This document shows, piece after piece, positions 34,423 through 43,644 of a stretch of 64,000 nucleotides of DNA; position 1 is the stretch's first letter, and each line of letters opens with the position of its first letter. The notes under the pieces were generated by a model, which saw only the letters and a program-made list of their open reading frames with translations, ran no database searches and had not been told where the DNA came from. Source of the DNA: Loktanella sp. (GTDB lineage: Bacteria > Pseudomonadota > Alphaproteobacteria > Rhodobacterales > Rhodobacteraceae). The translations under genes were made by a program, and so were the position numbers. The DNA is taken from assembly GCA_017390475.1 (NCBI GenBank), contig JAFPBO010000036.1, forward strand, positions 29,471-93,470. The letters are read 5' to 3'.

Positions 34423-35529
34423 ATGGCACAGATCACACTTGATAACCTGGCACATTCCTATTTTCCCAATCCGCAGTCAGAGGATGATTTTGCCCTCAAA
34501 CAGCTCGACCATGTCTGGAAAGATGGCGAGGCTTATGCCCTGTTGGGCGCGTCCGGCTGTGGGAAATCAACGCTGCTCAACATTATCTCGGGCCTTGTGG
34601 TGCCGTCGCGCGGGCGCATCCTGTTCGGCGATCAGGATGTCACCCATCAGGACACGGTGGCGCGCAATATCGCGCAGGTATTCCAGTTCCCGGTCGTCTA
34701 CGACACGATGACCGTGGGCGATAACCTGGCCTTTCCTTTGCGTAATCGTGGCATGGACCCTGCCTATATCGCAGAGCGCGTACAAAAGATCGCAGCCATG
34801 ATCGGCATGGAGGATCTGCTGAAACGCAAGGCGCGCGGGCTGACCGCAGACGCCAAGCAAAAGATCAGCCTTGGCCGCGGTATGGTCCGTGAGGATGTGA
34901 ATGCGATCCTGTTCGACGAACCGCTGACGGTCATCGACCCGCATATGAAATGGGAATTGCGCACGCAATTGAAGGCGCTGCACAACGAATTCGGTCATAC
35001 GATGATCTACGTCACCCATGACCAGACAGAGGCGCTGACCTTTGCCGACAAGGTCGTGGTGATGCATGACGGCCGCGTCGTGCAGCTTGGCACGCCGGAA
35101 GAATTGTTCGACACCCCCGAACATACATTCGTCGGCTATTTCATCGGATCACCCGGCATGAACCTGATCGAGGCAGAGGTCGCAGGCGATACCGCCCATT
35201 GTGCAGGTCATGCGATTGATCTTGGCGGGCATTACCGCGCACCCAAAGGCCGGGTGCAGATTGGCATTCGCCCCGAGTTCGTGACGCTATCGGACGGCAA
35301 TCATGGTCTGCCCGTCACCATCAAACGGGTAGAGGATGTCGGCCGTCACCAGATCCTGCGCGCCGAATTCGCGGGCAAGCCGGTGAACGCGATCCTGCCC
35401 GAAGGGTTCAGCATCCCCGCCGGTGCCAACCGTCTGCATTTCGCCCCTGAACGGATCAATGTCTATGCCGATGACTGGCGGGTGGGGCCTTTGCAGGCTG
35501 TCGCCACCACAGAACGAAAGGCCGTGTGA
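34423..35529 (+). CDS. glpT: glycerol ABC transporter ATPase GlpT
   Basis: 368 residues from the ATG at 34423, behind GAGGGGGG. Walker A GASGCGKST (42-50), Walker B ILFDEP (162-167) and the switch YVTHDQTEA with His199 are intact. The ABC signature, normally LSGGQ, reads LTADAKQ at 140-146 and the D-loop reads LTVIDPHMK. It complements GlpS, which has the intact signature but no switch histidine. Not related to the glycerol-3-phosphate antiporter also called GlpT in enterobacteria. Overlaps the next gene (TGATG). Confidence 0.9.
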   Translation: MAQITLDNLAHSYFPNPQSEDDFALKQLDHVWKDGEAYALLGASGCGKSTLLNIISGLVVPSRGRILFGDQDVTHQDTVARNIAQVFQFPVVYDTMTVGDNLAFPLRNRGMDPAYIAERVQKIAAMIGMEDLLKRKARGLTADAKQKISLGRGMVREDVNAILFDEPLTVIDPHMKWELRTQLKALHNEFGHTMIYVTHDQTEALTFADKVVVMHDGRVVQLGTPEELFDTPEHTFVGYFIGSPGMNLIEAEVAGDTAHCAGHAIDLGGHYRAPKGRVQIGIRPEFVTLSDGNHGLPVTIKRVEDVGRHQILRAEFAGKPVNAILPEGFSIPAGANRLHFAPERINVYADDWRVGPLQAVATTERKAV

Positions 35530-36401
35530 TGGATAAGGTACAAAACAACAAAGCGTGGTTTCTGGTCCTACCGGTGCTGGTGCTGGTCGCCTTTTCCGCC
35601 GTCATCCCTTTGATGACTGTGGTCAATTATTCGGTGCAGGACACATTCGGCAGCAACGTGTTTTTCTGGGAAGGTCTGGGTTGGTTCGAACAGGTGCTGA
35701 CTGACAGCCGGGTGCATGCAGCACTGGGGCGGCAGCTGGCGTTTTCTGGGATCATTCTGGCGATCCAGATCCCGCTAGGTATCGCAATCGCGGTCTGTAT
35801 GCCGAAACGTGGTTTCTGGGCCTCGGTCTGTCTGGTGTTAATGGCCCTTCCCTTGCTGATCCCGTGGAACGTGGTCGGTACGATCTGGCAGATCATGGGC
35901 CGTACAGATATCGGGCTGGTGGGCTATACGCTTGATCAGGTCGGGATTAGCTGGAACTACGCCCGCAACCCTGTTCATGCCTGGGTCATGGTGGTGATGA
36001 TGGATGTCTGGCACTGGACGTCACTTGTTGCTTTGCTGGCCTATGCCGGTCTGCAATCCATCCCGCAGGCCTATTATCAGGCCGCCAAGATCGATCAGGC
36101 GAGCCGTTGGAAAGTGTTCCGCTACATCGAATTGCCCAAGATGCAGGGCGTGCTGTTGATCGCGATCCTGCTGCGTTTCATGGACAGTTTCATGATCTAT
36201 ACCGAGCCTTTCGTCGTCACCGGCGGCGGCCCCGGATCGGCGACAAGTTTCCTGTCCATCGATCTGGTGAAAATGGCGCTGGGACAGTTCGACCTTGGAC
36301 CTGCGGCGGCATTCTCGCTGATGTATTTCCTCGTGATCCTGTTGGTGTCCTGGGTTTTCTACACCGTGATGACCAACCTTGATAAAGCGGAGGGCCGGTA
36401 A
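35529..36401 (+). CDS. glpP: glycerol ABC transporter permease GlpP
   Basis: 290 residues, six membrane segments, MalF-type. The EAA loop is YYQAAKIDQASRWKVFRYIELP near residues 180-200 (shown here in part). It starts at the ATG inside the glpT stop. The paired permease follows after a single base. Assigned to glycerol uptake from its place between glpD and glpK and from the family order. Confidence 0.88.
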   Translation: MDKVQNNKAWFLVLPVLVLVAFSAVIPLMTVVNYSVQDTFGSNVFFWEGLGWFEQVLTDSRVHAALGRQLAFSGIILAIQIPLGIAIAVCMPKRGFWASVCLVLMALPLLIPWNVVGTIWQIMGRTDIGLVGYTLDQVGISWNYARNPVHAWVMVVMMDVWHWTSLVALLAYAGLQSIPQAYYQAAKIDQASRWKVFRYIELPKMQGVLLIAILLRFMDSFMIYTEPFVVTGGGPGSATSFLSIDLVKMALGQFDLGPAAAFSLMYFLVILLVSWVFYTVMTNLDKAEGR

Positions 36402-36402
36402 C

Positions 36403-37257
36403 ATGGTCGCAACATCCGAAACATTCACGGCCACCACGCGCAAGGCCACCTTGCCAAAGATCCGCGCCCGCCATGTCGTGATGGTCGCCTACCTGCTGTT
36501 CATGCTGGTTCCGATCTATTGGCTGACCAAGATGAGCCTGCAAACCAATCGTGAGATTTTGGGCGGCTTCACCCTTTGGCCGCAGAACCCGACGTTGGAC
36601 AATTACCGCGTCATCCTCACCGACCGGTCATGGTACATCGGCTATATCAACTCGATCACTTACGTGGTGATGAACACGATAATGTCGCTGGCTGTGGCGC
36701 TGCCTGCTGCCTATGCGTTCAGCCGCTACCGGTTTCTGGGCGACAAACATCTGTTCTTCTGGCTGTTGACCAACCGTATGGCGCCGCCTGCCGTTTTCGC
36801 GCTGCCCTTCTTTCAGCTTTATTCATCCGTCGGGCTGTTCGACACCCATATCGCTGTGGCGCTGGCGCATACGCTGTTCAACGTGCCGCTGGCTGTGTGG
36901 ATCTTGGAAGGCTTCATGCGCGGTGTGCCAAAGGAAATCGATGAGACCGCCTATATCGACGGCTATTCCTTTCCGCGCTTTTTCGTCAAGATTTTCACCC
37001 CGCTGATCGCCAGCGGCATCGGCGTCGCGGCTTTCTTCTGCTTCATGTTTTCATGGGTCGAACTGCTGCTGTCACGCACGCTGACGGCGGTCGATGCGCA
37101 GCCCATCGCATCAATCATGACGCGCACGGTGTCGGCCTCCGGGCTTGACTGGGGCGTGCTTTGTGCGGCGGGGGTGCTGACCATCGTGCCGGGTGCCTTG
37201 GTGATCTATTTTGTCCGCAACTACATCGCCAAGGGCTTTGCCCTGGGCCGCGTGTAA
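36403..37257 (+). CDS. glpQ: glycerol ABC transporter permease GlpQ
   Basis: 284 residues from the ATG at 36403, MalG-type permease with six membrane segments starting near residue 25. The EAA loop is in KEIDETAYIDGYSFPRFFVK; note IDETAYIDG in place of the common EEAARIDG. It partners GlpP. The name follows the Rhizobium glycerol importer and should not be confused with the glycerophosphodiesterase GlpQ of enterobacteria. Confidence 0.88.
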   Translation: MVATSETFTATTRKATLPKIRARHVVMVAYLLFMLVPIYWLTKMSLQTNREILGGFTLWPQNPTLDNYRVILTDRSWYIGYINSITYVVMNTIMSLAVALPAAYAFSRYRFLGDKHLFFWLLTNRMAPPAVFALPFFQLYSSVGLFDTHIAVALAHTLFNVPLAVWILEGFMRGVPKEIDETAYIDGYSFPRFFVKIFTPLIASGIGVAAFFCFMFSWVELLLSRTLTAVDAQPIASIMTRTVSASGLDWGVLCAAGVLTIVPGALVIYFVRNYIAKGFALGRV

Positions 37258-37271
37258 AGGGAGGAAACGCA

Positions 37272-37550
37272 ATGTCATTGGCATGGATGGCCTGGACCGG
37301 ACCGACAGCAATTTTCTTTGGCGTGATCGCCACGCTTTTGGTGATCTTCACCATTCTGGGCATCAGATACCCGGAAACGCCGCGGCGCGGCATTCTGACG
37401 ATTGAAACCACACGCGGTGACCGGTTGTTCATCACGCTGCTGGGATCGGCCTTTATCAACGCAGGCTGGCTCGCGATGAGCGGGCAGCCGCAATACTGGG
37501 CTTTGGGAATTTGCGCGTTTTACGCCGCAGCGGTGTTCCGCTGGGTGTGA
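37272..37550 (+). CDS. glpU: small membrane protein GlpU (DUF2160 family)
   Basis: 92 residues with an excellent ribosome site (GGGAGGAAACGCA). Three hydrophobic segments are visible: about 5-30, 50-66 and 72-90, with the sequence IRYPETPRRGIL between the first and second. This is the short conserved companion of alphaproteobacterial glycerol importers. Its mechanism is not known; position between the permeases and the binding protein suggests it is part of the transport complex. Confidence 0.85.
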   Translation: MSLAWMAWTGPTAIFFGVIATLLVIFTILGIRYPETPRRGILTIETTRGDRLFITLLGSAFINAGWLAMSGQPQYWALGICAFYAAAVFRWV

Positions 37551-37642
37551 CACGACGCAAGTAGGCGCAGGGGGCGCCGCCGGAGGTGCGGCAAACCTTG
37601 CAAGACGACAACGACAGTTCAATCCATGGGAGGATTTACATA

Positions 37643-39355
37643 ATGAACGGTATTTTAAAGACATCCACAGCGCTCGCCTTGGCGCTATCGGTGACGGGGG
37701 TCCCGGCATTCGCCGATATGGACGCCGCCATTGCGTTTCTTGATGAACATATCGGCGATATGTCCGCCCTGACGCGCGAAGAACAAGAAGCAGAAGTACA
37801 ATGGTTCATTGACGCCGCAGAACCTTTGCGCGGGATGTCGATCAATGTCGTCTCTGAGACGATCACGACGCATGAGTTCGAATCCAGCGTCCTTGCCCCT
37901 GCCTTCAGCGCAATCACCGGTATCAACGTGACCCATACGCTCATTGGCGAAGGTGACGTGGTCGAACGCCTGCAGACACAGTTGCAGACAGGCGAGAACG
38001 TGTTCGACCTGTACATCAACGATGCCGACCTGATCGGGACACATTGGCGCTATCAACAGACCCGCAACCTGACCGATTTCATGGAAGGTGACGGTGCAGA
38101 TTTCACCAACCCCGGGCTTGATCTGGATGATTTCATGGGCACCAGCATGGCGACCGGACCGGATGGCAAGCTGTACCAATTGCCAGTCCAGCAGTTCGCC
38201 AACCTTTACTGGTTCCGCCACGATTGGTTCACTGACCCTGAAATCATGGCCGCCTTTGAAGAGGAATACGGCTATCCTTTGGGCGTGCCGGTGAACTGGT
38301 CCGCCTATGAAGATATCGCCGCATTCTTTACCGGGCGCGAAATCGACGGAACCACCGTCTATGGTCATATGGATTACGGGCGTCGTGACCCAAGCCTTGG
38401 CTGGCGTTTCACCGATGCATGGCTGTCGATGGCCGGGGCATCCGACCTTGGTCTGCCCAATGGGGTACCAGTCGATGAATGGGGTTTGCGGGTCAACGAT
38501 AATTTTCAGACCGTCGGGTCGTGCATGGCGCGCGGTGGTGCAACCAACAGCCCTGCTGCTGTCTATTCCATCGAGAAATATGTCGACTGGCTGCAGAACT
38601 ATGCTCCGCCAGAGGCCAATGGCATGAACTTTTCGGAATCCGGGCCAGTGCCATCACAAGGCAACATCGCCCAGCAGATTTTCTGGTACACGACGTTCAC
38701 CGCCGATATGGTCGCCCCTGACCTGCCGGTGATGAATGAAGACGGCACACCGAAATGGCGCATGGCCCCCAGCCCGCATGGTGCTTATTGGCAGGAAGGC
38801 ATGAAGGTCGGTTATCAGGATGTAGGCTCTGCCACCATTCTGGAATCCACGCCGCTGGACCGCGCACAGGCCGCCTGGCTTTACGCGCAATTCATTTCGT
38901 CCAAGACAGTGGATGTGGCCAAATCCCACTACGGCCTGACCTTCATCCGCGAATCCACCGTTAACCACGACAGTTTCACCGAACGTGCGCCGCAATTGGG
39001 CGGTCTGGTGGAATTCTATCGTTCCCCCGAGCGTGACTTGTGGACCGACACCGGGTTCAACGTGCCCGACTATCCCCGTCTGGCGCAGCTGTGGTGGCAG
39101 AATATCGGTAACGCATCATCAGGTGCGGCTACCGCTCAGGAAGCCATGGATGCGCTTTGCGCTGAACAAGAAGCGGTGATGGAACGTCTGGGTCGGTCCG
39201 GCGTACAGGGCGAATTCGGCCCGGCGCTGAACGAGGAACAGGATGCGGAATACTGGCTGTCGCAGCCCGGCGCACCTTGGCCAGCGCTTGAAGATGAAAA
39301 GGGCGAACCACAGACCATCGCCTATGAAGAACTGATCCGCCGCTGGACGGAGTAA
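37643..39355 (+). CDS. glpV: glycerol ABC transporter binding protein GlpV
   Basis: 570 residues, longer than ordinary sugar-binding proteins, as is typical of this family. Start fixed by GGGAGGA. A Sec signal peptide (MNGILKTSTALALALSVTGV, cleavage after AFA) leads into the mature protein. The first third (VETITTHEFES, GEGDVVERLQTQ) and the aromatic-rich middle (PVQQFANLYWFRHDWF) match family 1 binding proteins. It delivers glycerol to GlpPQ. Hairpins follow before glpK. Confidence 0.9.
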   Translation: MNGILKTSTALALALSVTGVPAFADMDAAIAFLDEHIGDMSALTREEQEAEVQWFIDAAEPLRGMSINVVSETITTHEFESSVLAPAFSAITGINVTHTLIGEGDVVERLQTQLQTGENVFDLYINDADLIGTHWRYQQTRNLTDFMEGDGADFTNPGLDLDDFMGTSMATGPDGKLYQLPVQQFANLYWFRHDWFTDPEIMAAFEEEYGYPLGVPVNWSAYEDIAAFFTGREIDGTTVYGHMDYGRRDPSLGWRFTDAWLSMAGASDLGLPNGVPVDEWGLRVNDNFQTVGSCMARGGATNSPAAVYSIEKYVDWLQNYAPPEANGMNFSESGPVPSQGNIAQQIFWYTTFTADMVAPDLPVMNEDGTPKWRMAPSPHGAYWQEGMKVGYQDVGSATILESTPLDRAQAAWLYAQFISSKTVDVAKSHYGLTFIRESTVNHDSFTERAPQLGGLVEFYRSPERDLWTDTGFNVPDYPRLAQLWWQNIGNASSGAATAQEAMDALCAEQEAVMERLGRSGVQGEFGPALNEEQDAEYWLSQPGAPWPALEDEKGEPQTIAYEELIRRWTE

Positions 39356-39360
39356 GTGAA

Positions 39361-39389
39361 TATCAGGGGCGGCGCGGCTGCCCCTGATA
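39361..39389 (+). other. hairpin just after glpV
   Basis: Perfect 10-bp inverted repeat (TATCAGGGGC with GCCCCTGATA) around a nine-base loop, beginning six bases after the glpV stop. No T-tract follows. It may protect the 3' end of the upstream message, which would raise transporter over kinase expression. Confidence 0.55.
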
Positions 39390-39395
39390 CCCCCG

Positions 39396-39431
39396 CTGGC
39401 GAAGTGGCCCACTGGCTGCTTCGCCAGTTTT
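39396..39431 (+). terminator. intrinsic-type terminator or attenuator between glpV and glpK
   Basis: CTGGCGAAG at 39396-39404 pairs perfectly with CTTCGCCAG at 39419-39427 and is followed directly by TTTT. It comes right after another hairpin. Because glpK belongs functionally to the same operon, partial read-through is more likely than full termination. Confidence 0.6.
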
Positions 39432-39467
39432 ATGACAGGCTGCCAAGCAAAGCAGAGGAGCGACAAA

Positions 39468-40955
39468 ATGGGTTACATTCTGGCACTGGATCAAGGCACG
39501 ACATCCAGCCGGGGGATCGTCTTTGGTCCCGATATGAAAATTGTCGCCACCGCACAGGAAGAATTCACCCAGCATTATCCCAAATCAGGCTGGGTGGAAC
39601 ATGACCCGTCGGACCTCTGGGCCTCGACCGCCGCGACAGCACGCGCAGCGATTGAAAAGGCTGGGCTGAAAGCCACGGATATTGCCGCCATCGGCATCAC
39701 CAACCAGCGCGAAACCACGCTGGTCTGGGACCGCAAGACAGGCAAACCCATTCACAATGCCATCGTCTGGCAGGACCGCCGCACCGCTGATTTCTGCGCC
39801 AAACTGCGTGATGACGGGCATGCGGACATGATCACCGCCCGCACTGGTCTGCTGGTGGACCCTTACTTCTCGGCGACAAAGCTGAAGTACATTCTCGACA
39901 CCGTCGATGGCGCGCGTGATCGGGCCCGCAACGGGGAACTGGCCTTTGGCACTGTCGACAGCTGGTTGATCTGGAACCTGACCGGCGGGCGCAGCCATGT
40001 CACCGATGCGACCAATGCCGCGCGCACGATGCTTTATGACATCCACAAGGGGCGGTGGAGCCAGACCATCTGCGATCTGTTCGACATCCCGCGCGACATG
40101 CTGCCTGAGGTTAAGGATTGCGCTGCCGATTTCGGGATGACCCGCGCCGATCTGTTCGGCCATGAAATCCCAATCCTTGGGGTAGCAGGTGATCAGCAGG
40201 CCGCGACCATCGGGCAGGCCTGTTTTGAACCCGGCATGGTGAAATCCACCTATGGAACCGGTTGTTTCGTTGTTTTGAATACTGGCGATAGCCCCGTCAC
40301 CTCGACCAACAAATTGCTGACGACCATCGCCTATCAGCTGGACGGCAAACCGACCTATGCGCTGGAGGGGTCGATCTTCATCGCCGGGGCCGTGGTGCAA
40401 TGGCTGCGCGACGGGATCAAGATTATCCGCGCCGCCCCTGAAACCCAAGGGCTTGCGGAAACAGCCGACGACAGTCAGGACCTGATCCTTGTGCCTGCTT
40501 TCGTGGGCCTTGGCGCACCGTATTGGGCGCCCGAGGCGCGCGGTGCGATTTTCGGCATGACCCGCAATTCCGGCCCCGCGGAATTTGCCCGCGCGGCGCT
40601 GGAATCCGTCGGCTATCAGACCCGCGACCTGCTGGAGGCGATGCAGGCCGATTGGTCCCGCGATGCGGCAGAACCGAGTTTGCGCGTCGATGGCGGTATG
40701 GCCGCGAATGATTACGCGATGCAATTCCTGTCCGATATCATCGGCGCGCCGGTGGACCGGCCGCAGGTTCTGGAAACCACGGCACTAGGGGCAGCGTGGC
40801 TGGCTGGCATGCGTGCAGGCGTCTGGCCGGATATGAAGGAATTCGCGAAAGGCTGGGCGATTGATCGTCAGTTCACTGCAAAGATGGACGAGGATCAGCG
40901 CGACAGCCGCTATGCCCGTTGGGGACGTGCCGTCAACGCCGTGCTGGGCGTCTGA
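39468..40955 (+). CDS. glpK: glycerol kinase
   Basis: Phosphorylates glycerol to glycerol 3-phosphate (EC 2.7.1.30), the substrate of GlpD. 495 residues from the ATG at 39468, preceded by AGAGGAG. FGGY-kinase landmarks are all present: [36 protein letters not shown] split at 82-100, [33 protein letters not shown] (catalytic Asp), STYGTGCF, and [18 protein letters not shown]. Its TGA overlaps the ATG of the next gene. Confidence 0.96.
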   Translation: MGYILALDQGTTSSRGIVFGPDMKIVATAQEEFTQHYPKSGWVEHDPSDLWASTAATARAAIEKAGLKATDIAAIGITNQRETTLVWDRKTGKPIHNAIVWQDRRTADFCAKLRDDGHADMITARTGLLVDPYFSATKLKYILDTVDGARDRARNGELAFGTVDSWLIWNLTGGRSHVTDATNAARTMLYDIHKGRWSQTICDLFDIPRDMLPEVKDCAADFGMTRADLFGHEIPILGVAGDQQAATIGQACFEPGMVKSTYGTGCFVVLNTGDSPVTSTNKLLTTIAYQLDGKPTYALEGSIFIAGAVVQWLRDGIKIIRAAPETQGLAETADDSQDLILVPAFVGLGAPYWAPEARGAIFGMTRNSGPAEFARAALESVGYQTRDLLEAMQADWSRDAAEPSLRVDGGMAANDYAMQFLSDIIGAPVDRPQVLETTALGAAWLAGMRAGVWPDMKEFAKGWAIDRQFTAKMDEDQRDSRYARWGRAVNAVLGV

Positions 40956-42073
40956 TGATCGCGCCTTTCGGTTTTGCCACGGCGGGAACGATCCGCTTTG
41001 GCCGGGGAGTGATGGCAGAGGCCGCACCTTTTGCAGGGTCTTATCTTCGTGTTCTGCTGGTACGCTCTGCATCTGTCGCGGCAGCGGATAGTCTGGCGCG
41101 CGACCTGCGCAAGTCAGGTGAGGTGCTGGAACTGATCGCCAAGGGCGAACCTGACTTGCCAGCAATCTTCGCGCATCTAGAAGACGCCCGCCCCTTCGCC
41201 CCCGACCTGATTATCGCCATCGGCGGCGGTGCCGTGATTGATCTGGGCAAGGCGCTTGCCGCGCTGATTCCCGCCCCCCATGGTCCGCTGCGCTATCTGG
41301 AGGTGGTGGGCGAAGGTAAACCGCTCGACAAAGCTCCTCTGCCGTTGATCGCCATCCCAACGACTGCCGGCACCGGCACCGAGGTCACACGCAACGCCGT
41401 AATCGGGGTGCCAGATGCTGCGCGCAAGGTTAGCCTGCGCGACCCGCGGCTTTATCCGACACTGGCGTTGATCGACCCCGATCTGTGCCAGTCCTGTCCG
41501 CGCAGTGTGATCCTTGCCTCTGGTCTTGATGCGATCACCCAGGTCATCGAACCCTTCATCAGTAGTCGCGCCAATCCGATGACAGACGCACTCTGTCGTG
41601 ATGCGATCCCACGCGGTTTGGCGGCTTTGCGCCGGTTGATGGATCATAACGACAGTGGTGCCTGGGACGACATGACGCTGACCAGCGTCTATGGCGGGCT
41701 GGCGCTGGCCAATGCTGGGCTGGGGGCCGTGCATGGTTTTGCTGGGGTGATCGGCGGGCAAACCGGGGCGGCACATGGCGCGATATGCGGCGCGCTTTTG
41801 GTGCCGGTCTTGCAGGCAAATCTTGCTGCGGCACAAGGCGACACTGCCACGCGCATTGAATGGGTGATTGACCGCATCTCTGATGAATTCGGCAGCATGT
41901 CAGCACTGCAGTCCTGGGCGCGGGGACACGGATTGCCGCAGTTGCAAAACTGCGGTGTGGCACCTGACAGCCACCAACAAATTGCAGAGGATGCGCGCGG
42001 GTCATCCTCGTACAAGGCCAATCCGGTTGATCTGGATCTGGACGCTTTGCTGGGCATATTGGCAAATGCATGA
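40955..42073 (+). CDS. iron-containing (type III) alcohol dehydrogenase
   Basis: 372 residues; start at the ATG overlapping the glpK stop (TGATG). Landmarks: AIGGGAVIDLGKALAAL for nucleotide binding, IPTTAGTGTEVT, SGLDAITQVIEPFISS with a metal Asp-like and His-poor segment, and HGFAGVIGGQTGAAHGAICG with metal histidines. The family includes maleylacetate reductases, glycerol and 1,3-propanediol dehydrogenases. Tight coupling to glpK suggests a role in glycerol or a related diol, but no specificity can be read. Confidence 0.85.
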   Translation: MIAPFGFATAGTIRFGRGVMAEAAPFAGSYLRVLLVRSASVAAADSLARDLRKSGEVLELIAKGEPDLPAIFAHLEDARPFAPDLIIAIGGGAVIDLGKALAALIPAPHGPLRYLEVVGEGKPLDKAPLPLIAIPTTAGTGTEVTRNAVIGVPDAARKVSLRDPRLYPTLALIDPDLCQSCPRSVILASGLDAITQVIEPFISSRANPMTDALCRDAIPRGLAALRRLMDHNDSGAWDDMTLTSVYGGLALANAGLGAVHGFAGVIGGQTGAAHGAICGALLVPVLQANLAAAQGDTATRIEWVIDRISDEFGSMSALQSWARGHGLPQLQNCGVAPDSHQQIAEDARGSSSYKANPVDLDLDALLGILANA

Positions 42074-42149
42074 CGGTGTCTATACTTTGGATGTTGGTCA
42101 AAAATTGTAAATCAAAACCATATCTTTGCATGACCAGCGAGGCATGACG

Positions 42150-42161
42150 CATGACGTCATG
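42150..42161. promoter_or_regulatory. 12-bp perfect palindrome
   Basis: CATGACGTCATG, in the 310-base gap between the alcohol dehydrogenase and the DegT gene. Otherwise this gap holds nothing I can support. A regulator site is possible, but a 12-bp palindrome can occur by chance. Confidence 0.25.
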
Positions 42162-42383
42162 ATCTGCACAACGTTCGCCGCGCATGCGGGTGAGATCATA
42201 TGCCGCGGCTGGTGAGATATCGATCTGACATCGTCAACGTATCGTGGTCGCCAGCCTCGAAAATATCCCGACCACGCCACAAGACAGGTCATCTGTCGGC
42301 TCATGCGATTCTTGGTTTGTCATGGAATTGTCATAGGGCATCGTTTAATGCAGGTAAAACTGGACGTCAGGATAGCTGAAAAG

Positions 42384-43568
42384 ATGCGTGACACGATCAT
42401 AGAAGCCCCGAATGTATATGACGCAGAGCCGATCCCTGCGGGCGCAATGGAAGAGGTCGCGCGGCTTTTGGCGACAGGTGATCTCTTTCGCTACACTGCG
42501 ACTGATAATTCGCCCGTTGCACTGCTGGAGACCGAGTTCGCTGAACTACTCGGCGCACGTTATGCCCTTGCGGTGTCGTCATGTTCCGCAGCATTGTTCC
42601 TGTCTCTGAAAGCGCTTGATTTACCCCGCGATGCGCGCGTCATGATACCTGCCTTCACCTTCGCCGCTGTGCCCTCTGCTGTGATCCATGCTGGATGCAT
42701 GCCCGTGCTGTGTGAATGCGGCGATGATTACCGGATCAATCTTGATGATTTTGCAGCCCGTCTGCCGGATGTGCAGGCGGTGATCATCAGCCATATGCGC
42801 GGTCACACGTCGGATATGGATGCTATCATGTCGCTCTGCCAGGCAGCAGGTACCCCGGTGGTCGAAGACGCCGCGCATTCGCTTGGTACAACGTGGCGCG
42901 ACCGCAATATCGGCACAATCGGCGCGATCGGCTGTTTCAGTTTCCAGTCCTATAAACTGATAAATGCCGGCGAAGGCGGGATCATGATCAGCGACGATCC
43001 TGATCTTATCGCCCGCGCAGTGATCATGTCGGGTGCCTACGAGCATAATTGGAAAAAGCATCCGGTTTTGCAGAAAAGTTTCGCGCGCTGGCAGAACCAG
43101 TTGCCGCTGTATAATCTACGGCTCAACAACCTTTCCGCCGCCGTGATCCGCCCTCAGCTGGCTGAATTGCCGCGGCGCGTGCGCGATGGTCGCGCCAATC
43201 ATGACCGCGTCGCCGCCGCGCTGCATGCTATGCCTTGGTTCGATGTGCCGCAGAAACTTGCACCCGAGCAACGCGCGCCGGACTCGATACAATTCAATCT
43301 TGTGAATGTGGATGCTGGTCAAACAGCTCGTTTTGTCAGCTTCGCCGCCGAACAAGGCATTAAGGTGCAAGTCTTCGGGCAGAGCACGGACAATGCCCGC
43401 GCCTTTTGGAATTGGGGTTTCCTGGGTGACACGCCTGACCTACCGCAAACCCGTGCTATGCTGATGCGCGCCTGCGACGTGCGTCTGCCTGCCCGTTTGA
43501 CGTCATCCGACTGTGATAGAGTGTCCGACATTCTTATCGCGGCCGTACAGGATGCTGTTGCCGACTAA
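42384..43568 (+). CDS. DegT/DnrJ/EryC1-family PLP aminotransferase
   Basis: 394 residues from the ATG at 42384; ATG codons at 42348 and 42303 give longer versions and the choice is uncertain. Fold type I PLP enzyme with ALAVSSCSAALFLSLKAL (cofactor phosphate region), AFTFAAVPSAVIHAG, VVEDAAHSLG (Asp that contacts the pyridine nitrogen) and FSFQSYKLINAGEGG, where Lys forms the internal aldimine. Relatives make amino sugars on nucleotide-sugar donors. No nucleotide-sugar dehydratase is next to it, so the substrate is unknown. Confidence 0.83.
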   Translation: MRDTIIEAPNVYDAEPIPAGAMEEVARLLATGDLFRYTATDNSPVALLETEFAELLGARYALAVSSCSAALFLSLKALDLPRDARVMIPAFTFAAVPSAVIHAGCMPVLCECGDDYRINLDDFAARLPDVQAVIISHMRGHTSDMDAIMSLCQAAGTPVVEDAAHSLGTTWRDRNIGTIGAIGCFSFQSYKLINAGEGGIMISDDPDLIARAVIMSGAYEHNWKKHPVLQKSFARWQNQLPLYNLRLNNLSAAVIRPQLAELPRRVRDGRANHDRVAAALHAMPWFDVPQKLAPEQRAPDSIQFNLVNVDAGQTARFVSFAAEQGIKVQVFGQSTDNARAFWNWGFLGDTPDLPQTRAMLMRACDVRLPARLTSSDCDRVSDILIAAVQDAVAD

Positions 43569-43602
43569 ATTATACCACGATCCGGCAAGGTGGCTTGTAG
43601 AC

Positions 43603-43635
43603 GTGGCAAGGCAGCTATGTATGCTGCCTTGCCAC
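43603..43635. terminator. bidirectional hairpin between convergent genes
   Basis: Perfect 13-bp inverted repeat (GTGGCAAGGCAGC with GCTGCCTTGCCAC), seven-base loop, between the convergent DegT gene and the fasciclin gene. No long T-tract, but stem strength and position support termination from both sides. Confidence 0.8.
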
Positions 43636-43644
43636 AAAGTGTTG

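Noticed and set aside
33204-34436. Minus-strand open frame of 410 codons
   Set aside because: Antisense to glpS and the end of glpD; both sense genes have complete motif sets.
39585-40724. Minus-strand open frame of 379 codons
   Set aside because: Antisense to glpK, which is unmistakable.
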